Origin: JAFGKM01 sp964403465
Lineage (GTDB): Bacteria > Ratteibacteria > UBA8468 > B48-G9 > JAFGKM01
Assembly (NCBI GenBank): GCA_964403465.1
Contig: CAYOFY010000029.1
Coordinates: 1-18,581, forward strand
Direction: 5' to 3'
DNA: 18,581 bases
The notes under the pieces were generated by a model. The model was given only the letters and a program-made list of their open reading frames with translations, was not told the origin of the DNA and made no database searches. The translations under genes and the position numbers were made by a program. Shown in pieces: positions 14,308 through 18,581 of this stretch. Positions within the stretch are counted from its first letter, which is position 1. Each line of letters starts with the position of its first letter.

Positions 14308-15342
14308 ATGAAAAATAGGAAAAGAACAGTATTTGCGGTACTCACAGGTATTTTTCTTCTCTCAATCACGATGCTGAATGCGCAGACGTCTGTTACCAGC
14401 AGGTCAAGGTCTTCCTCGTCTTCCAGCACTTTCCGTAAGGATGAAAAGGACAAGGAGGAGCGCAAGGGGGCGGTGCGGGATTTTGTGATGGCCGTCATAG
14501 GTGGGATGCTCAGGCATCCTGACCCTACCATCAGGAAACAGGCCATCCAGGCAATATCAATGGGTATGGTCGGGGATGAAGGGACAAGCGGTTCTTCAAA
14601 CGAGGGTGGGGTAAGAAACCTTTTCTCGGTTTCACGCGAGGGCAGCGGGAGCAGTAATGATGAAACCTCAACAGGTGTAGGCGGTGCAGTTTTCATCCCG
14701 GACCTTTATGTTCTCCTGTCCGACCCGGACCCTGAAGTCAGGGATATTGCGTCGGTGGGACTTGATATGATTTTCCAGACAGATTCAACCCTGCTGCGGT
14801 TTATGAGCGACCCGGAGCCGCTTATAAGAAAATACGCCACGCAAATTTTTGCCAAGAAGAGTATTTCGCAATCAGATACGCAAACCAGTGCCAGCGCTCA
14901 GGAACAACTTGGGGCTGTCAGGGACCTTCTTGCTCTCAGAACCATGCTGGTGCGGCTGAAGTACGAGAAGGAACCTGATGTGAGGAAAACCATAACGGAT
15001 ACACTTGACTGGTATGTGAAATACGGCGGGGACACGCGGAACACAGGTTCAAGAGAAAGGGGCAGTTCCATGTTTGGCGTGGAGGCCTCCATGGCCATCC
15101 AGTACCTTAACGACCCTGACCCGGAGATAAGGAAGCAGGCAATCAAGACCATTGCCGCGAGGGAAACAACGGACGATATGCTGGTAAAACTCATGGAACG
15201 GCTCAGGGTGGAGAAGGACGAAGGGGTCAGGACGGAATTGCAGACCGCGCTTGACACCATACGCAACCGTCAGACCTATGATATTGAAGGGCGGGGCGGT
15301 GGCGGTGGCGGTGCCGGTCTTCCTCAGGGGGCAATACGTTAG
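14308..15342 (+). CDS. Exported HEAT-repeat protein
   Basis: A 344-residue protein with a signal peptide (MKNRKRTVFAVLTGIFLL and a likely cut near LNAQ), a Ser/Arg-rich stretch (about 30-44) and at least six HEAT-like helical repeats. The repeats are recognised by the turn DPDPxIRKxA or relatives, starting near residues 70, 138, 167, 220, 268 and 302 (for example HPDPTIRKQAI, SDPDPEVRDIA, NDPDPEIRKQA). The tail contains a run of glycines. HEAT repeats form curved protein-binding scaffolds. With no enzymatic motif and a place between two secretin genes, it may be a periplasmic scaffold or pilotin-like factor for the channels; that is inference. The ATG at 14308 follows AGAGGGGG (14292-14299); a GTG at 14299 overlaps that site. 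It ends 19 bases before gspD. Confidence 0.8.
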   Translation: MKNRKRTVFAVLTGIFLLSITMLNAQTSVTSRSRSSSSSSTFRKDEKDKEERKGAVRDFVMAVIGGMLRHPDPTIRKQAIQAISMGMVGDEGTSGSSNEGGVRNLFSVSREGSGSSNDETSTGVGGAVFIPDLYVLLSDPDPEVRDIASVGLDMIFQTDSTLLRFMSDPEPLIRKYATQIFAKKSISQSDTQTSASAQEQLGAVRDLLALRTMLVRLKYEKEPDVRKTITDTLDWYVKYGGDTRNTGSRERGSSMFGVEASMAIQYLNDPDPEIRKQAIKTIAARETTDDMLVKLMERLRVEKDEGVRTELQTALDTIRNRQTYDIEGRGGGGGGAGLPQGAIR

Positions 15343-15361
15343 GTTCTGCTTCAACCTTACG

Positions 15362-16954
15362 ATGAAAAAAAAATTCTTTATCACTGTTTGGCTGTTATTT
15401 TTGAGTCTTTTTTCAAGACCATGCTTTCCAAGGGATTTTATTCTTAACTTCAACAACGTAGATATAAAGACATTCATAAAGTTCGTTGGAGAATATACCA
15501 GGGAAAACTATGTCATAGACCCCAATGTAAGGGGCAATATAACCATATATTCAAACAGCAGTATCTCCGTTGAAGAAATAAATGCCATTTTCAAGTCAAT
15601 CCTGAACCTTTACGGTTTTTCCGTCGTAAAGGAAGGCTCAATATCAAAAATCATCCCTTCCACGGAAGCACGCCTGCGTGTGCGTGAAATCAATGTTGGA
15701 CCTGTTCCTGAAGGGAAAATGGAAGATTTCCTGATCCAGATAATCCCTCTTAAATACTATCCCCCTGACGTCCTTTCTCAGATACTTGCATCCTACATAA
15801 CGAAAAGCGGGCAGATTAGCGTTGACAGCCGGACCAATACTCTGGTTGTTTCGGATATCGGCAGTAGTGTGTCAAAAATACAGGATATCGTTTCAAAGAT
15901 TGACGTTCCAAGTCCTCCGGGCAGGGAAGTTCTGAAGATTTACAAACTTGAAAACGCAGACGCCGAGGATGTTGCCAAGATACTCACGCAGCTTCTTGCC
16001 CGGCCCAGGCAGGGGGTCAGGAGAGGGGAAACTCCTGCCATCCAGCCTTCCGTGGTCGCGTCAAAATCCACAAATTCCCTCATCATAAATGCCGACCCGG
16101 ATGATTTTGCCAATATTGAGAACATAATCAAGGAACTTGATGTCCTGACAAATCAGGTTCTCATAGAAGCGTTGATTGCGGAGGTTTCATATGAAACGTC
16201 GCGGGAAATGGGTATAGAGTGGGCTGTAACAGACAAGTTTGACGAGGACAGGTATACCGGCGGCGCAGGAACTAATTTCGGGAAACTGGAATCTTATGCT
16301 ACGACGGGCGTGCCGCCCGAAGGGCTTTCTTTGGGTATTATCAAGGGAGAGCTGACGTATCCTCTAACCGTGGGTGCCCTCATTAACCTTTACGCCAAAG
16401 ATACGCATTTCAATATCCTGTCAACACCGCAGATAATGACTGCGGATAACCAGGAAGCAACGATAAACGTAAGCGAGAATATTCCCTACCTGAAGGAAAC
16501 AAGATTCATATCAACCACTTCCGGGACAACGGGCGACACGATAAAAAGTTATGACTACAAGGATGTTGGCATAACGCTCAAGATAACTCCCCAGATAAGC
16601 CAGGACAAATACGTCCGTTTGAAGATATCCCAGGAAGTGACAAAAGTCATAGAGGGAAGCACCCCCGAGGCTCCCACGACTGCGAAACGTTCCGTGGACA
16701 CGACGCTCATAGTTCCCAATAAAAGGACAATAATTCTCGGCGGACTTGTGAGGGATGACACCGAAAATACGGTCAAGAAGGTCCCTTTCTTCGGTGATAT
16801 CCCGCTGATTGGCAGACTGTTTCGGTCCAACTCAAAAAAGTCAATTAAAACGAATCTCCTTATTTTCATTACCCCTCATATCATGACCTCGTTTGAAGAA
16901 GCGGAAGCGATGAAGAAAGAAAAGGAAAAGCTTCTCGGAGAAGTTGCAAAGTAA
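15362..16954 (+). CDS. gspD: Type II secretion system secretin GspD
   Basis: A 530-residue secretin, clearly different from the one encoded about 3 kb upstream. After a signal peptide (MKKKFFITVWLLFLSLFS) come a GspD-type N0 domain (FILNFNNVDIKTFIKFVGEY), N1 (VLSQILASYITKSGQI, DSRTNTLVVSDI) and N2 (IYKLENADAEDVAKILTQLL, STNSLIINADPDDF). The secretin core follows with the VLIEALIAEVSYE strand, LSTPQIMTADNQEA, RTIILGGLVRDD and the signature VPFFGDIPLIGRLF (474-487). N3 is absent or reduced, so it is shorter than enterobacterial GspD of about 650 residues. The ATG at 15362 begins the signal peptide; an upstream in-frame start at 15251 lies in the HEAT gene and would bury it. The Shine-Dalgarno match is weak. 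The stop is one base before the gspE start codon. Confidence 0.93.
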   Translation: MKKKFFITVWLLFLSLFSRPCFPRDFILNFNNVDIKTFIKFVGEYTRENYVIDPNVRGNITIYSNSSISVEEINAIFKSILNLYGFSVVKEGSISKIIPSTEARLRVREINVGPVPEGKMEDFLIQIIPLKYYPPDVLSQILASYITKSGQISVDSRTNTLVVSDIGSSVSKIQDIVSKIDVPSPPGREVLKIYKLENADAEDVAKILTQLLARPRQGVRRGETPAIQPSVVASKSTNSLIINADPDDFANIENIIKELDVLTNQVLIEALIAEVSYETSREMGIEWAVTDKFDEDRYTGGAGTNFGKLESYATTGVPPEGLSLGIIKGELTYPLTVGALINLYAKDTHFNILSTPQIMTADNQEATINVSENIPYLKETRFISTTSGTTGDTIKSYDYKDVGITLKITPQISQDKYVRLKISQEVTKVIEGSTPEAPTTAKRSVDTTLIVPNKRTIILGGLVRDDTENTVKKVPFFGDIPLIGRLFRSNSKKSIKTNLLIFITPHIMTSFEEAEAMKKEKEKLLGEVAK

Positions 16955-16955
16955 G

Positions 16956-18485
16956 ATGGAAAAAAAATCTATTTTGTGGATAGAAAATCCTGAAGAGATG
17001 GTAGATCCGGAACTGTTGTCTCTCTTCCCCTTCGCGTTCCTTAAAAAAAACTGTCTGCTCCCCCTTAAAAACCCTCAGGGCGAAATCATTGTCGTGACGG
17101 ATGACCTGCTGAAAACGGACATCGGCGAAATCAGGACAAAGATAAACAGAGAAATAAAGATTGCCCGCGCTTCAAGCGAAAGCATACAGAGATGCCTGGA
17201 TAAGTATTACTACCATCCAAGTTCCTCCCAGAAGGTGATAGACGACCTCAATTCGGAGGAGATGGTGCATCTGGAAGAAGATATTGATGTTGAACACATG
17301 AATCTTCTGGATCTTGCAAACAAAGCCCCGGTCATACGGCTTGTCAATCAAATACTTTACAGGGCGATGTCCATGAGGGCAAGCGATATTCACATCCAGG
17401 TTGGCGAATCCGAGCTCAAGGTCAGATACAGGGTGGACGGGGTTCTGCATGACATATTCGTTCTCCCGAGAAAGTACCACCCTGCCATCGTGACAAGGAT
17501 CAAGATAATCTCAAATCTGGATATTGCGGAAAAAAGGATTCCCCAGGATGGGCGGACTTCAATCATGACTGATAACAAGAAGATTGATATAAGAGTTTCA
17601 ATAATTCCAACGTTCTTTGGGGAATCCGTTGTCTTGAGACTGCTGGACAGAAGCACGTTTCTGTTCAGTCTCACCGAGCTTGGTTTTTCAAAGGAGAATT
17701 ATGAAAACTTCAACAGGTTGATACACCTTGACCACGGCATAATACTTCTCACGGGGCCAACTGGCAGCGGAAAAACAACAACGCTGTACGCCGCCCTTTC
17801 AAAAATAAATAATCCGGGCACAAATATAATTACGCTTGAGGATCCCGTTGAATATAACATTGAAGGAATAAATCAGATTCAGGTAAATCCCAAGGTTGGG
17901 TTAACCTTTGCCAACGGGCTGAGATCAATTCTCAGGCATGACCCGAATATCATCATGGTGGGAGAAATACGTGACAGGGAAACCGCCGAGATGGCAATAC
18001 AGGCATCTCTAACGGGACATCTTGTTTTCAGCACATTGCACACGAATGATTCCACAAGCGCGGTTATAAGACTGATAGACATGGGAATTGAACCATATCT
18101 CATTGCCTCTTCCCTTGTGGCTGTGATGGCCCAGAGGTTAATAAGACTTAACTGTCCAGAATGTTCGGAAGAGACCAAACCTGCCGTCAAACAATTGGAA
18201 CAGGTTTTTCTCGGGGAAGAAGACCTGAGTGAAACGAAGTACAGGGAGGGCAGAGGATGCAGCAAGTGTTTCAATGAAGGTTATTATGGGAGGAAAGGGA
18301 TTTTTGAACTGCTGTTTATTGATGACGATATACGGAATATGATATCCGGGAGGATATCCACCGCAGAAATAAAAAAGTTAGCCCTGAAAAAAAAGCTGAT
18401 TACACTGAGAATGGACGGTGCAGCCAAGATAAAAGAGGGTTTGACAACCATTTCCGAAGTGTTGAGGGTTACGCAGGAAGTCTGA
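16956..18485 (+). CDS. gspE: Type II secretion / type IV pilus assembly ATPase GspE (PilB family)
   Basis: A 509-residue cytoplasmic hexameric ATPase that powers pseudopilus or pilus assembly. The N-terminal domain (about 1-90) is the T2SSE_N/MshEN type. The core has the conserved ASDIHIQ, RYRVDGVLHDI and RIPQDGR, Walker A GPTGSGKT (267-274), the Asp box ITLEDPVEY, Walker B IIMVGEIRDRETAE (about 332-345) and the His box TGHLVFSTLHTND. The C-terminal zinc-binding tetracysteine is complete: C400/C403 and C435/C438. All catalytic elements are intact. The ATG at 16956 directly follows the gspD stop; an in-frame TTG at 16944 abuts GGAGAAG and is less likely. Adjacent GspD favours a type II role, but a PilB role with the upstream PilM/N/O set is possible, and one ATPase may serve both. 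Confidence 0.95.
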   Translation: MEKKSILWIENPEEMVDPELLSLFPFAFLKKNCLLPLKNPQGEIIVVTDDLLKTDIGEIRTKINREIKIARASSESIQRCLDKYYYHPSSSQKVIDDLNSEEMVHLEEDIDVEHMNLLDLANKAPVIRLVNQILYRAMSMRASDIHIQVGESELKVRYRVDGVLHDIFVLPRKYHPAIVTRIKIISNLDIAEKRIPQDGRTSIMTDNKKIDIRVSIIPTFFGESVVLRLLDRSTFLFSLTELGFSKENYENFNRLIHLDHGIILLTGPTGSGKTTTLYAALSKINNPGTNIITLEDPVEYNIEGINQIQVNPKVGLTFANGLRSILRHDPNIIMVGEIRDRETAEMAIQASLTGHLVFSTLHTNDSTSAVIRLIDMGIEPYLIASSLVAVMAQRLIRLNCPECSEETKPAVKQLEQVFLGEEDLSETKYREGRGCSKCFNEGYYGRKGIFELLFIDDDIRNMISGRISTAEIKKLALKKKLITLRMDGAAKIKEGLTTISEVLRVTQEV

Positions 18486-18497
18486 AATAATTTATCG

Positions 18498-18568
18498 TGC
18501 CCGGTGGTGTAACGGTAACACACCGGCCTTTGGAGCCGATGTTCGAGGTTCAAATCCTCGCCGGGCAG
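18498..18568 (+). tRNA. tRNA-Gln (anticodon UUG)
   Basis: A complete cloverleaf. The acceptor arms are TGCCCGG (18498-18504) and CCGGGCA (18561-18567) with G73; the U1-A72 pair and G73 are typical of tRNA-Gln. The D stem is GTGT/ACAC, the anticodon loop CTTTGGA gives anticodon UUG, and the T arm is CGAGG-TTCAAAT-CCTCG. The outermost anticodon-stem pair is a C27/A43 mismatch and position 37 is G. CCA is not encoded. It begins 12 bases after the gspE stop, so it may be co-transcribed with the secretion genes. Confidence 0.95.
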
Positions 18569-18580
18569 TAGTTTTGCCCG
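18562..18580 (+). other. Inverted repeat at the window end; possible start of a second tRNA gene
   Basis: CGGGCA (18562-18567, the acceptor end of tRNA-Gln) is complementary to TGCCCG (18575-18580), with 7 bases between. This could be the stem of a terminator cut off by the window edge. More likely, because TGCCCG repeats the first six bases of tRNA-Gln itself, it is the 5' end of another tRNA gene. The window ends one base later, so neither reading can be tested here. Confidence 0.3.
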
Positions 18581-18581
18581 C

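Noticed and set aside
15251..15361. Longer GspD starting at 15251
   Set aside because: The extra 37 residues come from the Gly-rich end of the HEAT gene read in another frame and would bury the signal peptide that starts at 15362.

Overview
The window reads as a contiguous, single-strand stretch of chromosome from a diderm (Gram-negative) bacterium. Two outer-membrane secretins with signal peptides show the outer membrane. Base composition looks like mid-forties per cent G+C by eye (not counted), with heavy use of AGG/AGA and ATA codons. All 14 protein genes and both tRNA genes lie on the + strand with almost no free space; no stretch over about 100 bases lacks a gene. I see no insertion sequence, CRISPR array, integrase or broken gene. 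The lineage cannot be fixed from sequence alone. The order PilM-like, PilO/Amuc_1100-like, inner-membrane protein, secretin resembles the Amuc_1101 to Amuc_1098 order known from Akkermansia, which fits a PVC-related or similar uncultured phylum; this is an inference of low confidence.

Region 1 (24-7693) is a housekeeping run: a slipin (SPFH membrane protein), prephenate dehydrogenase (tyrA), the first two proline-synthesis enzymes (proB, proA), NAD-synthesis adenylyltransferase (nadD), both subunits of phenylalanyl-tRNA synthetase (pheS, pheT) and a ZapA-like division protein. Several starts lie inside the end of the preceding gene (proB, nadD, pheS, zapA), so translation is probably coupled. 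Two enzymes are short forms: ProB ends before the PUA domain, and PheT lacks the N-terminal tRNA-binding OB domain.

Region 2 (7668-7805) holds a strong sigma70-type promoter (TTGACA, 17-base spacer, TAAAAT) whose -10 box contains the zapA stop codon. Behind it is an initiator tRNA-fMet with C in place of the near-universal U33.

Region 3 (7859-18485) is a seven-gene secretion/pilus locus. It encodes a PilM-PilN fusion, a PilO-like protein, a 640-residue inner-membrane protein with a long basic cytoplasmic part and a PilP/GspC-like periplasmic end, a TPR-bearing secretin, an exported HEAT-repeat protein, a second GspD-type secretin and a GspE/PilB-type assembly ATPase. These would form the cytoplasmic ATPase, the inner-membrane platform, and either two alternative or two cooperating outer-membrane channels of a type IV pilus / type II secretion machine. 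Platform protein GspF/PilC, pseudopilins and prepilin peptidase are not in the window; they may follow downstream. The window closes with tRNA-Gln(UUG) and perhaps the first bases of another tRNA.

The most unusual content is the layout of region 3: fused PilM-PilN, a repeat-bearing PilP/GspC-like protein, and a HEAT-repeat protein between two different secretins.
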